Source: Panonychus citri (Eukaryota; Arthropoda; Arachnida; Trombidiformes; Tetranychidae). From it: 64,000 nt of DNA. Below the pieces are notes generated by a model. That model saw only the letters and a program-made list of their open reading frames with translations, ran no database searches and had not been told where the DNA came from. The stretch covers positions 1 to 64,000 of the forward strand of contig NW_026515410.1 of the NCBI RefSeq assembly GCF_014898815.1, given 5' to 3'. A program made the translations under genes and the position numbers. Shown here in pieces: positions 13,601 through 24,142 of the stretch. The first letter of the stretch is position 1; the number at the start of each line of letters is the position of its first letter.

Positions 13601-16600
13601 AATAAATCGTAATATTTGCCTCTTCATCTCTCAACCACTCCTTCTCCATCCTCATCATTTTTTTCCACCTCCACTTGACTGACATGATTGTCAGGAGAAA
13701 TTGGAAGAAGCAAGAAAAGTAGAAGGAAAAAAAATTCTTTTTTTTTCTCTACTTTCATTTTCTTTTACAATATGTTATCAACAATTTCTTCCCATTATTA
13801 GGTATTGATACATTTTTCCTTTTATCTTCTTCATCATCATCAGCATCATATTAGTTTATCATGTCTACCTGTGGAAAGAGTGATGAAATTTCCTCTTCTA
13901 ATGATGAAGATAAAATGATTATCATCATCATCATGATGACATAATCAAATTGTCATAGGTAATAAAATGAAAACTATACCAGAGGGTAAATTAGTTTTGT
14001 TTGTGAGACTATCATGATGATACTGATGATGAAAGAGACAAGGGAGTTGAAGGATGACACAGGTAAGAGGGTGGGGCTGGTTATCTGATATTGCATACTT
14101 TGAGTTTATTACAGATAATATTTGATAACTTTGAATAAATTGACTTGTAAATATTGATAACTTTTACCTCCTTTTCATATGAAACTGTAACTCTCTGAGG
14201 ACAGAATTGAAAATTACATGGTAAGTATACATTGAGTTACATATGAATGAAAATTTATGTATTCAGAGAAAGAAACAAAAAAACTTTCTTTTTTGTTCTT
14301 TTAACAAGTTCGAGAAGAAAATATCAAGTTCGAAAAGTTTTTAATAATTTATGGTTTTTCTCCGTCTTGTTATTAATATTATTTTCGTCGTTAATATTAT
14401 ATTTATATATTGAGCAGAAATTTGGGTTTTGGAAACTTTGACTCTTGGATTCTCAGAAATTTTCTACTTTTTGTCTGAAAAGAAGAGAAGTCAAAGACTC
14501 ATCTTACCTGTTCTGATGGTATTCTTGGTAATGCTCGTCCAGTGCTTGACCGGCGGGGGAAACAATCCTTGAGGGTTAAATGGTGATTATCGACAGCACC
14601 ATTGTCCACCAATACTGAAGGTATGGATCGCCTTTGGGTTGGTAAAGGTCCAATTGTTGCTGGTGTAAAGAGAGAAAGGAAAATGTTTAAATATTTTCTG
14701 ATGAGATTGATGATCAATATTATGGTGGAAAGAAATCAGAATGAACAAAAAAAAGAATTGATGATTGAAAGGAGGAAATTATTTCATCATCTTCATGATC
14801 AACTTTAGCTATTTATCGATAGATCGAACTGCAAGTGAAAAAAAAAGAAAAAAAAAGTTTTCAAATTTTGGGAGAAGAAAAAATTGTAATAATAATATTC
14901 TTGCTGGTGATGATATAACCATAGAGAAAAGTTTGTGAACCATGATGATAATTTAACATGGAAACATAAATAATACACATGATTTAGAATGAAATAAAAT
15001 CGTTGATAATCATGATAAATAACATGATGATGAAGGTAAAGGTAAATAAAATGTGTGACATTCAAGAAACCAGAAAATGCAAAAAGGTAATAAGATGAAG
15101 ACAGAAAAGTTTGATGATGTAAATGCAAGGATGATGATAACGAATGGAAGAGTGAGAGCGAGAGAGAGAGAGATGAAGATAAGAATGTAAATATCAATCA
15201 ATATATATTCACAACCAGGAAAACTAGGTAACTAGTGATAAACATAATCATTTGGTGGTAAAAAAAACTAGGTGACAATGGATTTACCTATTGGAACTGA
15301 ATCAATTCAGTGTAAATATTAATACATCTGAACAAATTATCAGAATCAATAAGAAGTGGGAATGATTTGATTCACTTTAACTTGGTATCATTTTACAGCT
15401 ACATTGATGATAATGATGATAAATATATTAATATAACATTGATTATGATGATTAACTTGAAAGGTTGAGTTGCAATTTTAGTGTATTAATATATCAATTA
15501 TAGTAATAAACATTTCATTGTTTGTGACTCATTAAAAAGGTAAGTATATTATCATCATTATTATTATTATCAAATCAACGGTGGCTATCATCATGTGTCT
15601 CATTGTGAGTATATAACATGATGTTGATTAATACATTGAATTGATAGACTGAACCTCATCATCTTTTAGATGATGATGATTGTAGGAGTTATAATGATAA
15701 GTGATAGTGAGTTAAAGTTATATTGATAAAATTATCTCTATTATTGATATAATAATAATAATAATTGTGATGATAATGAGGGTGAAAATGATGATGATTC
15801 TTATATTATTGTGTCATCATCTTCTTCATCAGTTTAGTTGATGATGATGATTAAAACTGGAAAGGAAACAGAATCATTATCATCATTACAAATACTTGAT
15901 AATGATAATAATGAGTTATCATCTTTATATTTCTACCTTATATATTGATTGAGTTATAATATGCCGAGTAGATGAAGGATGAAGATGATAACGGTTTTCT
16001 GGATGATGGTTCTGTTGATAATTTAGTATTGATAATGAGGATGGAGAAGGTGATAAATGTGTCAAGATGATGATGATTGGAAGAGGGAGAAAAGGATAAG
16101 GTTGATTGTCGAGGTAAGTAAAAGGTATCACAAAGTTTACACTTTCTGATGGCTTAATGTCAACATGAGCTACGCTTGGTGGTTGATTATGACCTGGAAA
16201 ATGAATAAAAATTAGGCGAAGGGGAATAAAAAAAGTTCCAGAGAGAAAGAGAGAGAGGAAGAGAGGAAGAGTTCGAGGAGAAAAAGTTCTTTGGTTCATT
16301 TTCGTAATTTTTTCACCATAATAATAATCTCATGAGGGTGGTAAGTTTTTTTTTCATTCTTTCAACTATTTTTCTCTTGCTGTTTCTTCATCATCATTAT
16401 ACAATATAATGATTCTGAGAAAGACATCACGGAAGTGGAAATCTAATCATCGTTATTGTGACTATTATTAATTATTTGCTTCAAGAAAAGAGAGTGAGTG
16501 AGTGAGTGAGTGAGTGTGTGTGTGCATGAGGAGTAAAAGTATAAATTGTGAGGTGGAGTTTTGAGTTTGATTGTTTTGCTTTTTGTTTCTGTTTTTGATT

Positions 16601-18624
16601 GAGTAAAATGTTATGTACTCACGTAATCCAAGCATATCTGAATCTGCTGATTCTCTTGGTGATCTTGAAAATCGGGTGATGAGGGTGACATTGATTCCTG
16701 AGGTGGGAGGGTATACGAATATCTGAAAATTCTGAAGACTGTGAATCACTTTTACGTCTGTTAAGGTCAGTTGTTGATGGAGTATACAAAGCAACATCAG
16801 AGGCAATATGACGTAAACCATTAAGATTACTGTTAGTATTTGATGAATTTAGTCCTCCCCCACCATTACCACTGCTTCCACTGTTAATTAAATTGTTCAT
16901 ATTATGATGATAGTTAGCATTATTCTCATTATAAATAATTGGTAAATTGTAAATGTTATTATTATTATTTTGATTGTTTCGCTTTGTTATTCCTACTCCT
17001 CCAATCCTACCACCAGGTTCCCATGATGATGAACTTTCTGAACTATTGATTGCACCATAAGAAGCACAGATTAATGGATTAGTTGAGCCTAACATATTGT
17101 TGTTGTTCGTGTTGCTGTTGGGATTATAATGAGAGGAAATTACTGAGGGTGGGGTTGGTGTATTAGTTAAACTGCCGCCGGGGTTATACTGAAGGTGATT
17201 ATGTGGATTTTGTTGTTGATTATGTAAATTTGATGGATCACAGAGTTCATCTGGATTAACCAGCTTACGAGCACTTTGATGAACTGACCGTGACCGTTGA
17301 GATCGACGTCTTTTCAATGTACTAAGATCACTATTGGCTCCAAATTGTTGTGAACTGTCCAATGTTGTAGAGTCCATAATGTAATCTTCGAGTGAACTAT
17401 CTGAGGCTGAAAACGATTTTCCTAAAACTCGACCTGAAGATTGAATAGTCTCGTTTGGTAGAGCAGAATGATTTGGGTTGATCATCATATTGTTACCTGT
17501 CAACGGTTGATTACCAATAATGGGTAATAGTCCATCACGAGATCGAAATTGATCAATTTCGTTACGCTTTAGACCATCGCTCATTGCGGAGACACTTCGA
17601 ATAGCCTCATCAGAGGTTCTTCTTTCATCTAAACCTTCAGCTGAAGAATATCGAGTTTTAGACACTACGATTGAAGAGTAACGTCTCTGAGGCTGTTGTC
17701 CGGTCGTTAATCCTCCCGAAGTGGACATAAAGTTGCGCCCTGATGTAGCATCATATCGACCCGTTAATGTTGCATTAATTGAATACCCTGTTGATGGTTT
17801 AAACCTGGAGCTCTAAGAGTGAGTTCACTTTTCAAGTCAACAACCGCTGAACGATCAGTTGTGGTCTCAATGTTTGAAGGCCGTCTCTGATTCTATGTAA
17901 TTCAAAGTTCGAAGGTACAGTTAAACTTTTGTGCAACAAAAACGACAGACAATTTTCTTCTTACCTGAAATGAGTCTTTCATGGTAACGATGGTTGATCG
18001 TCGACGTCCAGTTACAAGAGAGGAAGGAATTGTTAGTCCAAGTTCGGTTAAAGTTGCGACTGCAGGTTGAGTTCCTCTTCGACGACAAAATGAACACATC
18101 CAAAGCTATAAAGAAGCAAAATCGACAATAGAACATGAAAGACATACAAAGAATTCGAAGGAAAAAGAAGAATAAAAAACATCTCAAGGATAATGTAAAT
18201 TCCATGCATATTTTATGTATTTCTATTCCCTGAGCACAATAATATTAAAGTGAATTCAATTTACGATAAAAATTACGAAACAAAAATCAGAGTAATTTTA
18301 ATTTCTTTATGAATATTTAAGTTTGTTTGTTGGTTTTTCGTCTTATTCCAATTTGTTGGACTTTTATTGTTTTTATTTTCCAAATTTCGAAAATGAAAAA
18401 AAAAATTATTTGCTAACCTTTTCCTTTGATTTATCAGAATAAGATGAACAATCTTCACAAATCGGCTCAGAACAAGTATCGCAATAATTGCAAACCTCAG
18501 TGGTCAGTATTTTCTTTCTACAGGTTCGACAATTACCAATAAGTTGAGCACTTGCTGAAGGTGATTGAGCTGTTGGTGAACTAATTGTGAGTCCATCTTT
18601 CTTGTCACTTGAATTAGTTTTCAT
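47..18624 (-). CDS. Rim: Rim-like presynaptic active-zone protein, 5' part (7 exons, runs off the left edge)
   Basis: Exons in transcript order are 18418-18624, 17965-18105, 16623-17892, 16143-16193, 14508-14659, 3764-3821 and 47-190. All junctions are GT-AG and the codon phases agree (0, 0, 1, 1, 0, 1), giving about 675 codons. The start ATG at 18624 has an in-frame TAA 12 bases upstream. Residues 32-76 form a nine-Cys zinc finger ending in the W-x-C-x2-C pattern of RIM and Piccolo family fingers; a long Ser/Asn-rich linker follows, with a segment RHIASDVALYTPS that resembles the conserved RHSDVAL segment of vertebrate RIM. The last exon ends in ENITIVIDDVDSA, probably just ahead of the PDZ domain. 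RIM proteins tether Rab3 vesicles and calcium channels at the active zone. The family assignment is inference from the finger and linker; Fife, a Piccolo-RIM relative, is the main alternative. PDZ and C2 domains are outside the window. Confidence 0.6.
191..3763 (-). other. Rim-like gene intron
   Basis: No exon recognised. It holds (CT)22 at 989-1032, (GA)13 at 1292-1317, GA at 2937-2966 and many ATGATG/CATCAT runs. Confidence 0.5.
989..1032. repeat. (CT)22 microsatellite
   Basis: Uninterrupted CT dinucleotides. Confidence 0.95.
3764..3821 (-). CDS. Rim: Rim-like 58-base micro-exon (predicted)
   Basis: Donor GTAAAC; acceptor ...GGTCAAG, which has a weak pyrimidine tract. Read in phase 0 it gives SNNDPARIGHTRNSSPEVS and leaves in phase 1, exactly what is needed between the exons at 14508 (phase 0 out) and 190 (phase 1 in). 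It stands out as GC-richer than its surroundings. The weak acceptor lowers confidence. Confidence 0.5.
5041..5072. repeat. (GA)16 microsatellite
   Basis: Uninterrupted GA dinucleotides. Confidence 0.95.
8931..8971. repeat. (AG)20 microsatellite
   Basis: Uninterrupted AG dinucleotides. Confidence 0.95.
9586..9631. repeat. (GA)23 microsatellite
   Basis: Uninterrupted GA dinucleotides. Confidence 0.95.
10025..10092. repeat. (CT)n microsatellite, 68 bases
   Basis: CT dinucleotides with one TT interruption near 10039; the longest tract in the window. Confidence 0.95.
14508..14659 (-). CDS. Rim: Rim-like exon
   Basis: 152 bases with acceptor ...TTACACCAG and donor GTAAGA, entered in phase 1 and left in phase 0. 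It encodes a Pro/Arg/Ser-rich linker containing RRSSTGRALPRIPSEQ. The local base composition is clearly less AT-rich than the flanking introns, as expected for coding sequence. Confidence 0.7.
14660..16142 (-). other. Rim-like gene intron
   Basis: AT-rich with AATAAT and GATGAT runs. The long minus-strand open frame at 14805-15197 is low-complexity and not accepted as coding. Confidence 0.5.
16143..16193 (-). CDS. Rim: Rim-like 51-base micro-exon
   Basis: Acceptor ...TTTCCAG, donor GTGTAA. Entered in phase 1 it reads RHNQPPSVAHVDIKPSE and leaves in phase 1 into the exon at 14659, giving SETTIGPLPTQ. The other two frames from the preceding exon hit stops here (TCA TAA, and GCG TAG), which is what fixes the frame of the end of the long exon. 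Confidence 0.65.
16623..17892 (-). CDS. Rim: Rim-like long Ser/Asn-rich linker exon, with three apparent one-base gaps
   Basis: A 1,270-base exon with acceptor ...ATAG and donor GTGAGT. It encodes a disordered Ser, Asn, Gln and Arg-rich linker with phospho-site-like RRKS, RSRS and SSSS stretches, a Gly run and several Asn runs. The reading frame breaks three times: near 17798-17803, near 16709-16711 and near 16668-16671. In each case one extra base in a short T/A or C run would give a continuous, compositionally uniform frame whose final phase fits the next exon. The frame that runs on without those bases gives an unlike, basic tail and then meets a stop. I read these as sequence errors rather than a dead gene. 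Confidence 0.65.
17965..18105 (-). CDS. Rim: Rim-like exon with the second half of the zinc finger
   Basis: The exon has 47 codons, phase 0 at both ends, with acceptor ...TTTATAG and donor GTAAGA. It begins LWMCSFCRRRGTQP, which completes the finger with W-x-C-x2-C. It ends at DSFQ and joins to NQRRPS of the next exon across a 72-base intron (17893-17964). Confidence 0.75.
18418..18624 (-). CDS. Rim: Rim-like exon with the start codon and first half of the zinc finger
   Basis: This exon gives 69 codons, phase 0, with the donor GTTAGC immediately after. It carries a short Ser-rich leader and then Cys at residues 32, 35, 45, 48, 51, 56 and 59. The remaining two Cys come from the next exon. Only about 30 residues precede the finger, so the Rab-binding helix that normally lies upstream in RIM is not encoded here unless an upstream exon supplies it. 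Confidence 0.7.
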
Positions 18625-20831
18625 TTGCCTTAGTTATCCATAGTTATGGTCAAGCAGAGCAAAAAAAAGAAAGCAAGTAAAAGTAAACATGAAGGACAAA
18701 ATAATATTTGAAGAAATAGACAGAGAGAGAGAGAGAGAAAATCCAAGTAAAGATAAAATAAAAAAGAGTTCAGTTCAATTCAATTTACAAACAGAAAATA
18801 AAATCAGCAGTTATCACAAAAGAAAAGCAATATTATATTAATAACAAACAATCAAGTTGTATGAGAGATGTTGAGAGAGTTCGGGAGGGGTGGCCAGTAG
18901 AAAATTAAATTTAGGTTAGGTTTCCATTGTTAGAAGTGACCAAACATAAGATTCAGTTGAAGTTGGTCAAGTTGTTTGGTCAAGTTTGTTGCGAGGATTT
19001 AAGTTATTATTACCATTGTTATTGTATTTGATTGATAATATTAGTGATGAACAAAAATTGGGGAAGAAGAGAAAATTATAAATCAACAACATGGTTATTG
19101 TTAAATAGTGAATCAGTGAGGTGGTCAATAGGTTGACCAGGTAGTGGAAAATAAGAGGAAGAGGAAAAGAGGGAGAGAGATAAAGTAGAAATCATTATAT
19201 TGAACATAGTAGATTTAATGAGATGGTAACAGAATTTTCCATCAGAGTTTATGATCCATTGTCATCAGTAATTTTCCACCATCATCATCAAGTGATTATA
19301 ATGATCCAGTGATAGTTTGATAATAATTTTTCCACAATTGATTATCATGATGACGATAATTAAAGGTGTCACATGGAATTGTGGATGTGTTAAATTTTAG
19401 AGAGAGAGAGAGAGAGAGAGAGAGAAAATATTGATCAGAACTTTTTATTCTGTATCAGAATCGATGAATAGTAGAGCAGAAAAGTAAACAATTTCGAAAC
19501 TTTTTCGTATTTTCCTCATTCTTTTAGAACTTTTATTTAAATTTCTCTTTCCCTGTTTTTTTTGGTCGAATTTACCTAATCGTCATGATTACTGAAGAGT
19601 TAATTAACCATTCATCATGATTAATTGATAATTAGAATTAAAATTATGTTAATTAGTTTGATTTTAATAATTATCTTTTTTTTCCCTCTTCAATTCTTTC
19701 CATTCAAAATTCGAGAAAAATTTTACATTACAAAAAGAGAGAAGAGAGAAAGAGAAAAACTTTTTTTACTTTCCGAGTTTCGATTGAATTAGTGTGCTGA
19801 ACTTTTCTTGCTTTCATAGTGATAATTTGTCATCCTCATTAACATCATCATGTTTAACTGTTACAATATTTTTCTCTCCAAATTAGAACTTGAATCAATT
19901 TCCATTTGTCTAGAGATGCGAGTAGATTGAACATAGAGAGAGAGAGAGATCGAGTATATGATTTATTCAGATAATCATTAATATCGTATACATGGAGCAT
20001 ACAATTCATGATATTAGTTGGTTATTATGCTTAGTGTGTTCAGGGAATAAATTCACTCCCACTCAGTGAGTGTGTATATGTGTTTGTATAACTGAATAAC
20101 CTCCTACTCATTTTGAAGAAATTGAAACAGAATTCAAATGAAAAAAAGAAGAAACTTTTTTTTCTATTACTTTTCTAACTCTTTATCCTCTTATTGATAT
20201 TGATTATTAATTCAATCCGCATCCTCATCTTCAACTTATCCCTTTTAACTTGTTACTTTCATGAGTTCATATTGAAGATTGAGAGTAAGAGTAAGAGAGA
20301 GAGAAAGAGAGAGAGAGAGAGAAGATAGGAAAGAAAGAGGATGAGAAGCTGAGAGTAGGAACAGTAAAGATTATCTCCTGAAAGAAACTTTTGTTTCAAT
20401 ATATTGGATATTTTCCCGATTTCTGGTTGATTTTTTTTTTCGAAATAGAAAACTAATCAATCCAGAAAAACTTTATCATTTATCGTTTTTATCTTCAGGC
20501 TCATCTTTTATTTGCTTTCTCTTAGTAAGCTCTTCACACCAACAATATCACCACCATCATGAACACAGTAACAACCATTGAGACAAAAGTTGATTTTTAG
20601 ATAGCACACAATTTGGTGTTTATTTTACCTTAAGAGATGCAGAAAAAAAGATGCTCAAGATGATAACGAAAAGATAAGCAGAGAGAGAGAGAACTGAAGG
20701 AAGATAGAATTTTTTGTATGCTCATTACCTCTCGCTCTCCCTTTTCCCCTATTGATCTTCCCTCTTCATGATTTTGGAATTTCATTAATAATTCTCATCT
20801 TAAGAACTCAGACTTTCGATATATCTTTCAT

Positions 20832-20869
<38 letters not shown>

Positions 20870-22067
20870 TTGTAACTCCTATTCTCCAATCATTTATATT
20901 ATATAAAGATAAACCTGAGTGAGTTTGATAATATCTCACATAGAAAAAAAGATGAAGATGAAAAGGTTTGATGCTAAGGAAGAGAACAGATCAATATTCA
21001 ACCTTAATCTGATTTGATGCTTCACCAAATTTACTATTCTATCTACAACTTTATCTTCATCTTTAGCTTTACCTTCCCCATTTTCTTAAGAGTCTCCCCT
21101 GTATTCTAGATACAAGAAAAATAATACTCTACACATTTTCCACCCTCCACACTCAGCATAAACTCCTCGTTCCCCCTTCACTGTGTGTATCTATTCAATT
21201 CAATAATACTTGTGAATACTCTTTATATTTTTCTCCATGGAAAAGATTATGTTAGAACTAAATTTTCTTTTCTCCTTCTCTTTTTACCTTAGGTCAATGT
21301 TCATATGGATGAAAAAGTAAAATTTTCATCATATTCAGATTTAATTCATTCCTCATGAGCTCAGATTCCAGTTCAATATATATTTTATCATTTCCTCTTT
21401 CTCATTCGGAATTCTCTCCCTCTTACTCTTTCTCGAGAAAATAATAATAATAATATTTATTTTATGCTTAGAACTTGAAAATTTATGGAAAATAAAATGA
21501 TTTCATGATGATGATTAGAATGAAATGAAATGAAATCAAATCAAAGAACTGATAAACTTTCAATCTTTTTTTCCATGAGTTTGAGTTGAGAAAAAAACTG
21601 AGAGAAAGAACAAAAAATAATAAGAAAACTGTTCGATTGATAATAATAGTTTTATTAATGTTGAATTTGATTCCTCATGATTTAATGTTATCATGAACTT
21701 TTATTTCTTGACTCACTCACTCACTCTCTCTCTCTTTCTCTATCAAAAAAAGCAAAAAACAGTTTCCATGAATCAACCAGGGGATACATGGATAGAATTT
21801 TGAAAAATGAATGAATGATACATCTAATGAAAAGATTGATTAATTGTATTGTATATTCAATGATGTTCATTAAGAAATTACTTATAATTCAACCATGATG
21901 ATGATGACGGATAAAAGTTTCAAGTTTATTTTCATTTTTCTTTCCAAAAGTTTGATAATCATGATAATAGGAAATTCTTTGTTTTTTTCATCTTTCTCAC
22001 TCTACTTTTCACTTGGATGATTATTCAACATATGGAACTAAATGAAATTAACTCATGAAATGTTTAC
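18625..22067 (-). other. 5' region or intron of the Rim-like gene
   Basis: No certain exon. It has GA tracts at 18718-18739, 19399-19425 and 20290-20325, a CT tract at 20838-20867 and poly-T runs. It may contain an unseen exon joining 22068-22631 to the zinc-finger exon. Confidence 0.4.
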
Positions 22068-22631
22068 CTTTTCGATGAAGCTTCTCGGTGAAACTCTTCC
22101 TCTTTTGGAAAACTTTTGTAATATGTTTTCCTCTTCCGTTAGGTGAGCGGTAAGTTGATCATTAGTAAGTGATGATTGGGATTTTAATTTTGGAAAAACG
22201 GAATTCTGATCATTTGGCCGACCATTTAATTGTACACTATTATTACGATGGCCACTTACACTTGAACGTCCACTGTTGGCACTTGTATTACCTCCTGGAC
22301 CGAGTAGATTACTTGTTGACTGTGAATGAGATGAAAAATGAGGTGGTTCATTTTCACTGTTTCCATTTCCAGCTTTAAATCCTAACATTCTAGAGGCAAC
22401 TTTATCACGAAGTTTATTAATTAAAGGTGAACTATCATCAGAATTGTGAAGTTTATTTAAGGTGGAAAGTGGATATGAATCATTGGACAGGGAGGATGAT
22501 GATCTTCCTCTATCAGAACGATATCTTGATGAACTACGAAACGAGGAAGCACTTGATGGACGTTGTATCCTTGATGGACTATTATTGTACGATGAGACAC
22601 CTGATGATGAAGTAGCATTTCGATTTCCCAT
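22068..22631 (-). CDS. Ser-rich coding exon, possible 5' exon of the Rim-like gene
   Basis: An ATG-started 188-codon exon ending GAAAAG before a good donor (GTAAAC), phase 0 out. The product is rich in Ser and Arg early, then has LINKLRDKVASRMLGFKAG and, near the end, LTAHLTEEENILQKFSKRGR. The LTEEE-like segment recalls the start of Rab-binding helices in RIM, rabphilin and Slp proteins, but the match is short. Same strand as, and about 3.4 kb upstream of, the zinc-finger exon. A clean phase-0 acceptor for that exon is not evident: an AAG just before Lys-9 would fit the phase but lacks a pyrimidine tract. It could be an alternative first exon or a separate gene with unseen downstream exons. 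Confidence 0.5.
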
Positions 22632-23358
22632 AATTTTCCAGAATTTTGGTCTTTTCTCTCACTTTCTCGCTCTCTTTCTCTTAACCAAAATTGAGTTAAA
22701 ATGATCAACTTATATTCTAGTTTCACTTTTTTCCCCTGTTTCTTAAAGAAATAAAGGTATAAAATTCAAGTTAGAGAAGAAAAAAGAACTTTTTTTATAT
22801 AAAAAAGAAAAAACTTGAAAAGGGAAAAAAATATTCCTTCGAACTACCAAAAAAAAGAAACTAAATTGTTCTAATAGCTAAAAATGTACAACAGGTAATT
22901 CACTTTGCAACACTTGGTTTCCAACATTTTGCTAACAAATAAATGGCAAATTCATGGGTCACATGAATACTCTTGAGAAGCTCTGGATTCTGTCTGAAAA
23001 AATTTCGAAAACATCTTGGTGACACCTAGCGAACTCTCTTTGAGTTACAAGTTCGATTAGAATTATGAAACATTTCATATTATCAAGTTTATTAATATGT
23101 TGTTGCTCACATGTTGGATTTTATTGCTTGTTCACCAACACTCTCACCTACCTGTTCACCTCTGCATCTTGGATAATATCCAATGTTCCAAATGTTCTGC
23201 TTGGTGTTGCCATCTGGTGAAGCATTTATCAACTACTTCATTGATAACAGTTTTTCTTGTTTTTTCACACATTATTTCCCGATTAACACGATAGAGGGCT
23301 CGAACTTTCGAGTTTAACCTCAACAGCTCCTTTCATATGTTCAAGCGCTCTTTGTGAT

Positions 23359-23396
<38 letters not shown>

Positions 23397-23746
23397 TTCT
23401 CTCTGTCTTTCCTTCTATTAGGGTAACAACCATTTCCAAATTTACCATCACAATGTTAATGTTATAAGTTCTACACGAAGAAGAAAAAAACTCATTCCAA
23501 GTTTTTTTTATCGAACTCTAGATCAGTTTAGCATCGAATTTAAAATTCCATGTTTATTAACAGATTAAAAGTTCATTTTAAACATAATGTGATTCTTAAT
23601 AGTTAAATAAAGAAACTCAATAGATTTATCGACAATATACAAAAACAGCGAAAAAAAGATTCCAAAGATTAATCAGTTTGATTTTTTCTTTTCTCTTTTC
23701 AAGTTTAATCTCCATGTGATTCGTGTTCTAAGTGATACTTTATTAC

Positions 23747-23800
<54 letters not shown>

Positions 23801-23873
23801 GTGTTTATCTGTGTTTGCGAAAAAAATAATTATATAACTAAAGGAGCGTTTTCTTCCCGTTAACATAACCACC
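22632..23873. promoter_or_regulatory. Divergent upstream region between the minus-strand gene and the CUB/LDLa gene
   Basis: About 1.2 kb between two outward-facing start codons. It contains (CT)n tracts at 23361-23393 and 23750-23797, the second ending about 75 bases before the plus-strand ATG; GAGA-type tracts of this kind often mark arthropod promoters. No convincing TATA box was identified. Small open frames here look like chance. Confidence 0.4.
23750..23797. repeat. (CT)24 tract just upstream of the CUB/LDLa gene start
   Basis: Uninterrupted CT dinucleotides ending about 75 bases before the ATG; a possible GAGA-type promoter element. Confidence 0.95.
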
Positions 23874-24142
23874 ATGTCCTCGTTTCACCAACAATTTACA
23901 TGGAAAGTTTTAACTGTCTACCTTTTCCTTTGTGTAAATGTTTCACTTTGCCTCGAGATTGATTGTAATCGTACTTATACCGGAACAATTGGTACAAAGT
24001 ACCCTCTTTATCTTAAAGAGCCCATTCAAAAGTTTGCCGCTTTCAACTGTCAGGTTACATTTTCAGCACTTGGGTCAACTCATGGAGATATTATTGAACT
24101 TTCAATTCTTTCATTTCAAGTTGGCTATTTTCCAGTAACGAA
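23874..24142 (+). CDS. CUB/LDLa gene exon 1: signal peptide and start of CUB1
   Basis: The start ATG has a good context (ACCACCATGTC). Residues 1-26 are a signal peptide with hydrophobic core VLTVYLFLCVNVSLC, followed by the first CUB Cys (IDCNRTY) and a second Cys at FNCQVTF. Donor AA|GTAAGT, phase 2. Confidence 0.85.

Larger units (their letters stand above)
3822..14507 (-). other. Rim-like gene intron, 10.7 kb
   Basis: Dominated by GA/CT tracts, poly-T and ATG/CAT triplets. No exon was accepted; a weak candidate near 5427-5490 (minus) has a GTAGAT donor but the wrong phase for the next exon. Confidence 0.45.

Noticed and set aside
14805..15197. 130-codon minus-strand open frame
   Set aside because: Ser/His/Phe low-complexity product from CT and CAT repeats inside a Rim-like intron; no splice logic.
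16468..16821. 117-codon minus-strand open frame overlapping the Rim-like exon
   Set aside because: Only its middle part (SRSPRESADSD) is real; the rest is out of frame or intronic, as shown by the donor at 16622 and the next exon's phase.
22457..22726. Open frames on both strands overlapping the exon at 22068-22631
   Set aside because: They are shadows of the Ser-rich exon in other frames.
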